DNA of 64,000 nucleotides from Bacteroidia bacterium (GTDB lineage: Bacteria; Bacteroidota; Bacteroidia; UKL13-3), in contig JAKLJI010000006.1 of the NCBI GenBank assembly GCA_023151275.1, forward strand, positions 1 to 64,000, read 5' to 3'. A program made the position numbers and the translations under genes. A model generated the notes under the pieces. The model was not told the origin of the DNA. It was given only the letters and a program-made list of their open reading frames with translations, and did not search any database. Positions 52,443-60,581 of the stretch are shown piece after piece; position 1 is the first letter of the stretch, and each line of letters opens with the position of its first letter.

Positions 52443-53213
52443 ATGAAGATTATTTCCTACAACGTAAATGGAATTCGCTCAGCCATGAGCAAAGGGCTCG
52501 TTAATTTCATGCAATCATCGGGTGCAGACGTGTTTTGTTTTCAAGAAACCAAAGCCGAAGCCAGCAACATTGCTCAGGAGGAATATACATTTGATGTAGT
52601 TGGTTACACCCACAGGTATTGGTTTAGTGCCGAGAAAAAAGGCTATTCAGGCGTGGCAATCTTTTCCAAAATTAAACCGGATCATGTTGAGTATGGTTTT
52701 GGTATTCCCGAATACGATAAGGAAGGAAGAATCATTCGGGCTGATTTTGGGGATACATCTGTTATCAGTGTTTATATCCCCAGCGGCTCCAGCGGCGATG
52801 AGCGACAGGCCTACAAAATGAAATGGCTTGATTTCTTTGCAAACTATATCCGTGAATTGAGCTGGAAATTCCCCAACCTAATTATTTGTGGAGACTTTAA
52901 CATCGTTCATAAACCCATTGATATTCATGACCCGGTTAGCAATAAAAACTCATCCGGTTTTTTACCAGAGGAGCGCGAATGGTTAAGTCAATTCATTGAG
53001 TCCGGCTACCTCGATTCATTCAGGCATTTCAATTCAGAACCTCACCAGTATAGCTGGTGGAGTTTTAGAGCAGCTTCCAGAAGTAGGAACAAAGGTTGGA
53101 GAATTGACTACTGTATGGTTGCAGAATCCTTGAAATCAAAACTAAAATTCGCTGGAATTTTGCCAGATGCGGTCCATTCCGACCACTGTCCGGTTTATGT
53201 TGAACTGAAGTAA
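52443..53213 (+). CDS. xth: Exodeoxyribonuclease III (AP endonuclease)
   Basis: The 256-aa EEP-fold enzyme cuts DNA at abasic sites and removes 3' blocking groups. Motifs: ISYNVNGIRSA (Asn metal ligand), FCFQETKAE (catalytic Glu), YIPSGSSGDERQAYKMKW, ICGDFNIVHKPIDIHDP (Asp/Asn pair), YSWWSFRAASRSRNKGWRIDYCMV and SDHCPVYVEL (terminal Asp-His). All catalytic residues are present and length is normal. It is convergent with the amidohydrolase gene. Confidence 0.96.
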   Translation: MKIISYNVNGIRSAMSKGLVNFMQSSGADVFCFQETKAEASNIAQEEYTFDVVGYTHRYWFSAEKKGYSGVAIFSKIKPDHVEYGFGIPEYDKEGRIIRADFGDTSVISVYIPSGSSGDERQAYKMKWLDFFANYIRELSWKFPNLIICGDFNIVHKPIDIHDPVSNKNSSGFLPEEREWLSQFIESGYLDSFRHFNSEPHQYSWWSFRAASRSRNKGWRIDYCMVAESLKSKLKFAGILPDAVHSDHCPVYVELK

Positions 53214-53220
53214 AATCGGA

Positions 53221-54483
53221 TTATTCCAATCCGTATTTCTCTTTGTATTTTTTATACAGGGCTTCCTGTTCGTTGCTTAATTGTTGTTCTTCACCCTGTT
53301 TGAATATCTTTTGGATTTTGCTGCTTCGCATATCCAAAAGATCGCCATCCACAACCAACAAGCTAGCTTCTTTACCCTTTTCCAGGCTACCCAGTTTTTC
53401 TGCTGTACAAGTAATTTTAGCAGCATTTAAGGTGATAAGTTGCAATGCTTCTTCCTTAGTTAAGCCATAGGCCGCGCAGGTTCCGGCATTGAACATAACG
53501 TTTCTTGATTCCCAGCTACCGGTTTGGCTAATGGCAACAAGAACTCCTTTGCGAACCAATTGAGCCGGGGTCTTGAAGGGTTGATCTACATCATTGGCAG
53601 GATAGCTTGGTAAACGATGAATAGTTCCAAGAATAACTGGAATTTTTTGTTTGGCCAACTCATCTGCTACTTGCCAAGCTTCTTCTGCATCAACCAAAAC
53701 AATTTTTACTTCTGGATAATTGGTTTTGAAAAAGGCAATCGCATGCAGCATTGCTTTAGCCTTGTTGGTATGAATGTACAAATTTGCTTTGCCTTCAAGA
53801 ACCTTCTTCATGGCCTTAAGTCTTAGGTTTACTGGGCTTGGATTGCTTTGTTGATTGTATTGTTTTGCATCCTCAAAAAATTTGCGGATGGCTTCCAATT
53901 CTTTGTTCAGTCGTTCCTGTTCCTCAGGTTTATGATTGGGTCTAAAATCCGGATAGTTTAAGTGAACTCCTTCATCTTCGGCAATGGCAGCATCTTCCCA
54001 GTTCCAGGCTTTTGTGTAAACCAGGCTTGAACTTCCACTTATGCTTCCTCCTTGAGGAACGGGTTGCGTAAATAAGATTCCATTGAAAAATGCGGTGGGC
54101 AGGATTTTTGAATCCGTATTGTAAGCGATTAAACTACGCACATTGGGATTGAAGTCGCCAACTTCATTGAAGTCGCGGGTTGCTCTTACCGCGTCAATTT
54201 CATTCAAGCCCATGATATTGTTTAATGCAAATACCCCTGGATAAATATGCTTTCCGGTTACATCAATAACCTTAGCATTTTTGATAAAATTCACCGGTTC
54301 TTCACCAATGCTCATTATTTTTCCATGGTTCATCACTAAGGTCCCATTTTGAATGACTTCACCTGTGCCGGTATGAATGGTTGCTCCACTTAAAATAGTT
54401 GGAACCTCCTGTGCATTACTTCCCAATGTTAATCCTGCCAATACTACAGTTAACAGGCTAGTGCGTGTTGTTTTAATTTTCAT
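53221..54483 (-). CDS. Exported amidohydrolase-like protein lacking the metal-binding HxH
   Basis: The 420-aa protein starts at 54483 (MKIKTTRTSLLTVVLAGLTLGSNAQ), a signal peptide; an extended frame reaches 54621 but lies inside the upstream gene. The composite beta domain is typical (TILSGATIHTGTGEVIQNGTLV), and the C-terminal TCTAEKLGSLEKGKEASLLVVDGDLL is the standard ending. Where an amidohydrolase has PGLIDxHxH it reads PGVFALNN, so the binuclear metal site is incomplete. It overlaps the larger amidohydrolase gene by 11 nt, so both are co-translated and may form one complex. Confidence 0.85.
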   Translation of the reverse strand: MKIKTTRTSLLTVVLAGLTLGSNAQEVPTILSGATIHTGTGEVIQNGTLVMNHGKIMSIGEEPVNFIKNAKVIDVTGKHIYPGVFALNNIMGLNEIDAVRATRDFNEVGDFNPNVRSLIAYNTDSKILPTAFFNGILFTQPVPQGGSISGSSSLVYTKAWNWEDAAIAEDEGVHLNYPDFRPNHKPEEQERLNKELEAIRKFFEDAKQYNQQSNPSPVNLRLKAMKKVLEGKANLYIHTNKAKAMLHAIAFFKTNYPEVKIVLVDAEEAWQVADELAKQKIPVILGTIHRLPSYPANDVDQPFKTPAQLVRKGVLVAISQTGSWESRNVMFNAGTCAAYGLTKEEALQLITLNAAKITCTAEKLGSLEKGKEASLLVVDGDLLDMRSSKIQKIFKQGEEQQLSNEQEALYKKYKEKYGLE

Positions 54484-57412
54484 CTTCACAATGGTAAACT
54501 TCATCTTGACGACTAATATGAACTTCTGTTTTTTCGCCGGATTGTTTAGCTTCCAGCATGCGTTGAATAATACGTTGTCTTTCTTTTTGAACGAAAGCGC
54601 GTAATTCGGCATCGCGTTCAAGAGAATAATAGATTACCCCATCAACCATTGTCATTTCCGGTTTTGCATAAATGCTTAATGGGTTGTCATTCCACAAAAC
54701 TAAATCTGCATCTTTACCTACTTTAATACTTCCTGTTTGCTTATCCAGGTGCAGCATTTTTGCCGGATTCAGAGTTACCATTTTCCAGGCTTCTTCTTCT
54801 TTCAAGTTTCCATACTTTACCATTTTGGCAGCTTCATGATTTAATCTTCTACCCATTTCGGCATCGTCGGAATTGATAGCTGTTGTTATTCCCATTTGAT
54901 GCAATAGAGCTCCGTTGTAAGGGATGGCTTCTACTACTTCATATTTATAGGCCCACCAATCTGCAAAGGTTGATGCAGAAACACCATGCTTTTTCATCTT
55001 GTCTGCAACTTTGTAACCTTCAAGAATGTGGGTAAAGGTATTTACCTTAAATCGGAAACTATCTGCCACATGCATCAACATGTTGATTTCACTTTGCACA
55101 TAGCTATGGCAGCTGATGAATCGCTTTCTAGTTAAGATTTCATTTAATGCTTCAAGTTCCAGGTCTTTTCGGAGGGATGGATTTCGTTTTAATTCCGCAT
55201 CATATTCCCTTGCACGGTAAAATGCATCGTAATATACCTGTTCAACTCCCATTCGGGTTTGAGGATACCTGCTGCTATAAATACCCCAATTGCTCTGTTT
55301 CACGTTTTCACCCAAAGCAAACTTGATAAAGCCATCAGCACCTTCAATTTTCATTTCTTCAGGAGCTACTCCCCATCTTAATTTAACTAAAGCACTTTGT
55401 CCACCAACGGGATTGCAAGAACCGTGAAGTAATTGAGCAGCTGTAACGCCACCTGCCAATTGGCGATAGATATTGATGTCTTCAGGGTTTAATACATCTC
55501 CAATACGAACTTCCGCTGTAATTGCTTGCGTGCATTCATTCACTCCATTATAAATGGCTACATGCGAATGTTCATCAATGATGCCATTGGTGAGTTGCTT
55601 TCCCTTTGCATCAATTACGCGAGCATCTTTTGCTTGCAGGTTTTTACCAATCCCCGCAATTTTTCCATCTTTTATCCAAACATCCGCTTCTTCCAAAATA
55701 CCTTCTTGCTCATTGGTCCAAACGCGTGCGTTTTTGATAAGTAGGTTTTCTTTTGCTGGAAGTTGTGCTGACCCGTATTCGCAGAAGGGGAATAGGGTTG
55801 TCGGTATTTCTATGTTCTTTTCTTGTGGAGTTGTTGCTTTTGGTTTTTCTGAATTGCGTTTCGCTTCAACTACTTCCAAACTTACTTGTTTTCCATTGGC
55901 AAGCATGCCTAAGCCTCTCCATGTGCTTGAATACTTATTTAAAGTAATCTGGTTTAGTCCATTTTTCTTCCATTGAAGGATGAGTGAGCCATTTGCTTGT
56001 TGCAGGGTCATCGGAATGGTGTCTCTTCCAATGAGTTTCGCTTCTTGACGTTCGTTTGAACCAAGTTGAATTGTTGTGAAGGAATCAAGTCCTGTGAGTG
56101 TTAATTGACTAATTCCCTCCAATGGGTTCTCCTCATCAAGTACTTCTTGTTTTCCAAATGTCCAGAGCTCAAGAATTTTGCCATTTTCTCTAAACAAATC
56201 CGTAGTCGCAATAATAAAGTGAGCTGGCATTCCCACCTTTATACTTCCTGCTTGATTGCTTATGCCTAATAGCTGAGCTGGTGTTTCGGTTAGGGCTTTC
56301 AGTGCAATTTCAGGGTCCAATCCACATTTGATAGCCGTTCTTAGGTTTTTCCAAAATTCTCCGGCTTGGTCGCAACCTTTCAAGGTTAGCGCAAAAGGAA
56401 TTTTTTCTTTTGCCAATAGTGCCGGGTTGAAGGGTGCCATTTCCCAATGTTTTAAATCGGCTAAGCTTACATACTGTGCATCGAAAGGATCTTGTACTTC
56501 GTAAGGTTTTGGAAAGTTCAAGGGAATAACCAGCGGTTTACCGGTTGATTTTATTTCCTTTAGGCGTTGGTATTCATCGCCTCGTCCTTTATAAATCCAA
56601 TTGTTCAATCCAAACTCTTTGGCAATTCTGTCTGCTCTAAGTAAGGCAAATTTGTTTTCTACTTCCATCAAAACTGGAAGTTTAAGTTGGTTTGAAAGCG
56701 CCTCAAGACTTAAATTGGTTTGTTTCGTTTGTTTGGTGTACCATTGGGCATCTAGAATGCTTTGTCTGATTAGTGCAACCGCGCCCATGGCAGAACCAGG
56801 ATAATCTTGGCTTGAACTGCCCTTGTTGAAACTCCATGCTGAATGAACGTTTTTCTTGATTATGGCTTCGTGTGAGGGATGATTACCTGTACTTACCACA
56901 ACACTTGTTCCTCTGCAAATTCCATCTTGAATGAGGCTATTCGTAACTCCAAATCCAGCTTTTCTGAATAACTCCGCCTGACGATTATCGCTTGCAAAGT
57001 AATCTTCTGCTTTCAGTTCAGCACGAATGGCTTCGTTCCAACTATAAGCCCCGGGCTTGTTGCTTAGAAATTGCTGCGATTTCGATTCCCGTTTCGATTC
57101 CCATTTCAAGCCATAACTGCTAAATGCATCTATAAATGCAGGATACATATACTTACCATTCAGGTCAACTACCTTTATTCCTTTATTTGCAGGAATTTCC
57201 TTTGCAATTGCCTTGATTTTTCCAGCTTCAACCCAAACAGACATATCAACTAAGTGTTGCCCACTTGACGGTATCAAATTGACGTGTGTGAAAATAACCG
57301 ATTCTGGTCGTTGGTCTCTAGGGCCATTGTGGGGAAAGGTTTCCTGTGCAGATGCTGAAACACCCAAGCTTAGGCTGGCTATCAGAATAATGGAAGTCAA
57401 ATACTTTCGCAT
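54473..57412 (-). CDS. Exported double-domain amidohydrolase
   Basis: The 979-aa protein has a signal peptide (MRKYLTSIILIASLSLGVSASAQ) and two amidohydrolase-type regions. The N-terminal one (~30-430) reads MYPAFIDAFSSYG where HxH is expected. The C-terminal one (~560-970) has the intact GIIDEHSHVAI, later His residues in SCHSYVQ and FTHILEG, and a possible catalytic acidic residue in NSDDAEMGRRLNHE. Such large forms in Bacteroidota are probably periplasmic imidazolonepropionase- or dipeptidase-like hydrolases; the substrate is unknown. It has a promoter ending 4 nt before its ATG. Confidence 0.88.
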   Translation of the reverse strand: MRKYLTSIILIASLSLGVSASAQETFPHNGPRDQRPESVIFTHVNLIPSSGQHLVDMSVWVEAGKIKAIAKEIPANKGIKVVDLNGKYMYPAFIDAFSSYGLKWESKRESKSQQFLSNKPGAYSWNEAIRAELKAEDYFASDNRQAELFRKAGFGVTNSLIQDGICRGTSVVVSTGNHPSHEAIIKKNVHSAWSFNKGSSSQDYPGSAMGAVALIRQSILDAQWYTKQTKQTNLSLEALSNQLKLPVLMEVENKFALLRADRIAKEFGLNNWIYKGRGDEYQRLKEIKSTGKPLVIPLNFPKPYEVQDPFDAQYVSLADLKHWEMAPFNPALLAKEKIPFALTLKGCDQAGEFWKNLRTAIKCGLDPEIALKALTETPAQLLGISNQAGSIKVGMPAHFIIATTDLFRENGKILELWTFGKQEVLDEENPLEGISQLTLTGLDSFTTIQLGSNERQEAKLIGRDTIPMTLQQANGSLILQWKKNGLNQITLNKYSSTWRGLGMLANGKQVSLEVVEAKRNSEKPKATTPQEKNIEIPTTLFPFCEYGSAQLPAKENLLIKNARVWTNEQEGILEEADVWIKDGKIAGIGKNLQAKDARVIDAKGKQLTNGIIDEHSHVAIYNGVNECTQAITAEVRIGDVLNPEDINIYRQLAGGVTAAQLLHGSCNPVGGQSALVKLRWGVAPEEMKIEGADGFIKFALGENVKQSNWGIYSSRYPQTRMGVEQVYYDAFYRAREYDAELKRNPSLRKDLELEALNEILTRKRFISCHSYVQSEINMLMHVADSFRFKVNTFTHILEGYKVADKMKKHGVSASTFADWWAYKYEVVEAIPYNGALLHQMGITTAINSDDAEMGRRLNHEAAKMVKYGNLKEEEAWKMVTLNPAKMLHLDKQTGSIKVGKDADLVLWNDNPLSIYAKPEMTMVDGVIYYSLERDAELRAFVQKERQRIIQRMLEAKQSGEKTEVHISRQDEVYHCEDEN

Positions 57413-57416
57413 AATT

Positions 57417-57447
57417 CAAATAAAGGCAAAAGTTTGACTTTAGCCAA
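57417..57447 (-). promoter_or_regulatory. Promoter of the large amidohydrolase gene
   Basis: On the minus strand: TTG (57447-57445), a 20-nt spacer, TTTATTTG (57424-57417; one mismatch to TAnnTTTG), 4 nt, ATG at 57412. Confidence 0.5.
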
Positions 57448-57451
57448 CCTG

Positions 57452-58888
57452 CTATCGTGTGTTTACAGGAGTGGTTCTTAGCCCGAAGCTAATTATGTGA
57501 TCGCTTTCTTTTCCAAAGTTCAAGAGCCAAGGTTGATAAGCGGAAATTGGCATTAGGAGGTCAATTCTTTCTTCGGTTTTGAACCAAATTAATTGGCGAG
57601 GTTCGCTTATTCTACTTAAAAAATCGGTTTCAGGTTCATTGATAAATCGTGCATGGTAAGCATCTTTTCCAGTTTTTAGCCAAATGAGGTCCGGTAAATT
57701 GGATAGTGGCTTATCGCTATTCAGGTGAAGTTCTATCTCACCATTTTCAATACCTTTCCAATAGGCTGTTGCATATCCTCCTGTTCCGTTTTTCTTCATG
57801 GATAGGGCTTTAATAATCAACAGACCCGGTTGAACGAGAGCGAATAACACTACCAGCGCAGGTATGAGATTATGGATAAATTTTATGTGAATAAATTCAT
57901 CCCAAATTAATTGCAAGTAAATTAATCCATATAAGCTAAGGGGAATCCACATAGGGCTTAGCAATCTAGGCCACTGCTGGGTTCTGATATTTCCTTGGAT
58001 AAGTAGGAAAAACAGGTAAGAACTAATCAACCAAAACAAGGTGCTTAAGAATTTTTTTCTTTCGTCTGCTGCTGGATAACCTTTTAAATGAATTCCTGAA
58101 TATATCCAGCAACCGATGCCTAGCAAGGCCATTATCCATTGCATGGGAGTAGCTTTTAAATACGGGGCGAGTTGTATTTTATCGATTAAATTGTGTTGAC
58201 CAAGAGGTAATCCCGAAATGACATAATTTCTTCCTATCCAAATTAGCAAGGGTATCAATGCGAGTAGAAGAACTTTTGTTTTGTTTACGATTTCGTTTTC
58301 CGTTTTATGGAGAAGAAGCAGTACAACCACACCTGGTAAAATTAGTAAACCTGTAAATCTACTAATTAGAAGCAAGCTCAATAGAATGCTTGCATGAATC
58401 ATGCTTTTCTGGTTGTTCAGCGAGCGATGAAAGTTCCAGATAAATGCCATTAGGAGTGCAATGAACAGCATTTCAGAAAGTACCCAAACACCATTGCTTA
58501 CAAATGTGGTATATGGGAAGAACACAATTGGTAATGCCATGGTTAACCAGTTTTTCCTAATGAAATGCTGAAGTTGCATAGCGCCAATCATCACTGCCGT
58601 GATAAGAAGCAAATAGTTAAGGATTGCAGCCCAAGTTATGGGATTCATTCCCAGTAAATAGGCGGGACTTAAAAGGATAGGATACAAGGGCGTTGCATTG
58701 AGGTAATGGAATCCATCAAACTGAACGAATCCATTGCCTTGGACAAGATTTGAGGCAACCGATAAGTAATTTGCAGAATCGCAGGAAAGTGCTGGCCCAA
58801 ATCCCGACAATGCTAAGACATAGGCTGCGCTTAGGACAAGAAGCGAAATAATCCACTCAAGGCTGATGAGCACCCGAATTTGTTTCAT
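57452..58888 (-). CDS. GT-C-fold-like membrane glycosyltransferase
   Basis: The 478-aa protein begins at 58888 (MKQIRVLISLEWIISLLVLSAAYVL); the upstream in-frame extension is discarded. It has about ten to eleven transmembrane helices. The first periplasmic loop reads FGPALSCDSANYLSVASNLVQGNGFVQFDG, with the acidic/Tyr pattern of PMT/ArnT-type lipid-linked sugar transferases (D/E in loop 1), and GLPLGQHNLIDKIQLAP follows later. A ~120-residue soluble C-terminal domain ends the protein. It is probably involved in glycolipid or protein O-glycosylation, and the acceptor is unknown. Confidence 0.7.
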   Translation of the reverse strand: MKQIRVLISLEWIISLLVLSAAYVLALSGFGPALSCDSANYLSVASNLVQGNGFVQFDGFHYLNATPLYPILLSPAYLLGMNPITWAAILNYLLLITAVMIGAMQLQHFIRKNWLTMALPIVFFPYTTFVSNGVWVLSEMLFIALLMAFIWNFHRSLNNQKSMIHASILLSLLLISRFTGLLILPGVVVLLLLHKTENEIVNKTKVLLLALIPLLIWIGRNYVISGLPLGQHNLIDKIQLAPYLKATPMQWIMALLGIGCWIYSGIHLKGYPAADERKKFLSTLFWLISSYLFFLLIQGNIRTQQWPRLLSPMWIPLSLYGLIYLQLIWDEFIHIKFIHNLIPALVVLFALVQPGLLIIKALSMKKNGTGGYATAYWKGIENGEIELHLNSDKPLSNLPDLIWLKTGKDAYHARFINEPETDFLSRISEPRQLIWFKTEERIDLLMPISAYQPWLLNFGKESDHIISFGLRTTPVNTR

Positions 58889-58962
58889 GCCGAAATATAC
58901 AGGCTTTCTTTTTTTATTCCCTGAACTGGTTAAGCATTTATGATCTATGGTCTTTTTCTTAA

Positions 58963-59011
58963 AAGTTTCAGAAATAATTGAAAGTTTGAAAAATGCCTTT
59001 ACCTTTGTCCT
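58963..59011 (+). promoter_or_regulatory. gbsR promoter with overlapping operator
   Basis: TTG (58978-58980), 19-nt spacer and TACCTTTG (59000-59007) form a consensus promoter. The dyad AAGTTTCA-N8-TGAAAGTTT (58964-58987) covers the -33 element. A bound repressor would block the polymerase. GTG starts 4 nt after the -7 element. Confidence 0.72.
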
Positions 59012-59515
59012 GTGAATGTAGAGCAAGCAAAGGCAAAGTTTATTCAATCCTGGGGGACCTTTGGTTCGGAATGGGGAATCAATCGAACCATGGCGCAGAT
59101 TCATGCTTTGCTTCTTATTTCTCCGGTAGCCTTGAGCACTGAAGAAATTATGGCCGAGTTGAGTGTTTCAAGAGGTAATGCAAATATGAATTTGCGCAGC
59201 TTGATGGATTGGGGGATTGTATTTAAAGAATTGGTTCCCGGGGAGCGTAAAGAATATTTTGTGGCTGAAAAGGATATCATGAAAGTTGCTCGTCAAATTA
59301 GCAGAGAGCGCCGTAAACGTGAGTTGGAGCCTGTGCTTGGAATTCTTTCTGAAATTGCTACCATTAATCCTGGCACCAGTAAGGAGGGCATTGAACTGAA
59401 AAAAGTTGCAGGCAATATTCATGAAGTTGCTCTTCGTGTAGATGATGTTCTCGACAAATTTTCAAGGTCGGATGAGAATTGGTTTTATAAAATGGTTTTA
59501 CAACTCATGAAATAG
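59012..59515 (+). CDS. GbsR/MarR-family transcriptional regulator
   Basis: The 167-aa protein starts with GTG (MNVEQAKAKFIQSWGTFGSEWGINRTMAQIHALLL), the usual GbsR opening. The winged HTH spans ~25-80 with STEEIMAELSVSRGNANMNLRSLMDWGIVF and ERKEYFVAEKD; a helical C-terminus follows (KRELEPVLGILSEI ...). Proteins of this family repress membrane- or osmolyte-related genes. It is followed by two paralogous small membrane protein genes. It likely autoregulates via the two similar dyads at 58964 and 59533. Confidence 0.9.
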   Translation: MNVEQAKAKFIQSWGTFGSEWGINRTMAQIHALLLISPVALSTEEIMAELSVSRGNANMNLRSLMDWGIVFKELVPGERKEYFVAEKDIMKVARQISRERRKRELEPVLGILSEIATINPGTSKEGIELKKVAGNIHEVALRVDDVLDKFSRSDENWFYKMVLQLMK

Positions 59516-59532
59516 CATTTTTTTTGATTTTA

Positions 59533-59556
59533 AGTTTCAAAAAATATTGAAAGTTT
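59533..59556 (+). promoter_or_regulatory. Second copy of the GbsR-type operator
   Basis: AAGTTTCA-N8-TGAAAGTTT repeats the upstream dyad with identical spacing and identical arms between gbsR and the first membrane protein gene. Confidence 0.65.
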
Positions 59557-59568
59557 AGGAAGTTTGAT

Positions 59569-59931
59569 ATGGAAATTGAAGACGTACATCGATTGCTTTA
59601 CCTGCTAATCTCGGCGTATATAACCTTGGTAATTGGTGGGACACTTTACCAAAGTGGAGCAGTTTTTTTGAAAGATGTTTTCTCAAGCAATGCGGCAATG
59701 GCAGTGTTACTTAACCGGTTTTTGTTAACCGGATATTACCTGATAAACCTTGGTTATGTAACAGTTGTCATGGCAAATCTTCCAAAAACAGAATCCTATT
59801 TTGAACTCATCAATAAACTATCTGCCGAACTTGGATTTTTGATGTGCGCTCTGGCACTTATCCATTATTTTAACATCTGGTGGATTCGGCACTTTCACAA
59901 GCAATTGGACACTCTTTTTAATCACCCTTAA
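59569..59931 (+). CDS. Small three-helix membrane protein, paralogue A
   Basis: The 120-aa protein has three predicted transmembrane helices, with LYQSGAVFLKDVF after the first and a central LTGYYLINLGYVTVV. It is similar throughout to the next gene product (LFNSGKVFMLDIF; KVGFYLLNLGFALHI; matching AELGFLM/EQLGGFS then a final helix), so the pair arose by duplication. No family was recognised. It is under the putative GbsR operator and 11 nt before its paralogue. Confidence 0.75.
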   Translation: MEIEDVHRLLYLLISAYITLVIGGTLYQSGAVFLKDVFSSNAAMAVLLNRFLLTGYYLINLGYVTVVMANLPKTESYFELINKLSAELGFLMCALALIHYFNIWWIRHFHKQLDTLFNHP

Positions 59932-59942
59932 TTCATAAAATC

Positions 59943-60335
59943 ATGGAAAATCATTCTTTTCACCTCATCGCTTATGCCGTTTATCTTCCAATCAGTTGCC
60001 TTTTAACCTGGTATGTGGCCAACTCTTTATTCAATTCAGGTAAAGTATTTATGCTTGATATTTTCAAAGGTAGACAAGACATTTCCAATGCAACCAACCA
60101 AATGTTTAAGGTGGGCTTCTATTTGCTTAATTTGGGCTTCGCCTTGCATATCCTTGAAATTGGGCAGGAGTTGAACGATTACCGGCAAACCATTGAGGCT
60201 TTGAGCGAGCAACTGGGTGGCTTTAGCATTTATCTTGGTTTGATGCTCTTTTTCAACTTGTTCCTGTTCTTCCGTGGCAAGAGTAAAAGTGCTGAAATGG
60301 AGAAAATTCAAAAGCTTAATTCCATGATTTCCTAA
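59943..60335 (+). CDS. Small three-helix membrane protein, paralogue B
   Basis: The 130-aa protein has three predicted transmembrane helices plus a short charged C-terminal tail (GKSKSAEMEKIQKLNSMIS) that paralogue A lacks. The shared core is NSGKVFMLDIF, VGFYLLNLGFAL and IEALSEQLGGFSIYLG. Tandem similar subunits suggest a hetero-oligomer in the inner membrane. A perfect terminator 70 nt after the stop closes the gbsR unit. Confidence 0.75.
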   Translation: MENHSFHLIAYAVYLPISCLLTWYVANSLFNSGKVFMLDIFKGRQDISNATNQMFKVGFYLLNLGFALHILEIGQELNDYRQTIEALSEQLGGFSIYLGLMLFFNLFLFFRGKSKSAEMEKIQKLNSMIS

Positions 60336-60404
60336 AATTTAGGGAGGAAATCTCAACCACTTTTCACCCCAAAGCAGGAATTCATATTCCTAGGTCAACC
60401 ACAT

Positions 60405-60432
60405 AAAAAATCACCCGATTGGGTGATTTTTT
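60405..60432 (+). terminator. Intrinsic terminator of the gbsR unit
   Basis: AAAAAATCACCC (60405-60416), GATT loop, GGGTGATTTTTT (60421-60432): a perfect stem with A and T tracts on both sides. Confidence 0.95.
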
Positions 60433-60491
60433 AATAGTATTTGAAGGATTACTTTTGATTGCCTTAATGTCAAACTTAACCCCCGAAAGTT

Positions 60492-60581
60492 ATGTATAAA
60501 ATGATTGACCGCCGTTTAATAGTACATGCAATTATTTTATTGAGTTTGCTTGTACTAAATTTTTTGATTATCAAACCTTAA
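60492..60581 (+). CDS. Candidate 29-aa single-pass membrane peptide
   Basis: The peptide begins MYKMIDRRLIVHAIILLSLL and ends in VLNFLIIKP, i.e. a basic N-terminus followed by one hydrophobic helix. TACTTTTG (60450-60457) is an exact -7 element 34 nt upstream, the same octamer as before the 52321 candidate. It lies between a terminator and the 3' end of hrpB, which it overlaps by 4 nt. Evidence is limited to ORF shape and promoter. Confidence 0.45.
   Translation: MYKMIDRRLIVHAIILLSLLVLNFLIIKP

Noticed and set aside
54484-54621. Upstream extension of the 420-aa amidohydrolase-like protein
   Set aside because: It lies within the 3' end of the larger gene and would place residues before a clear signal peptide.
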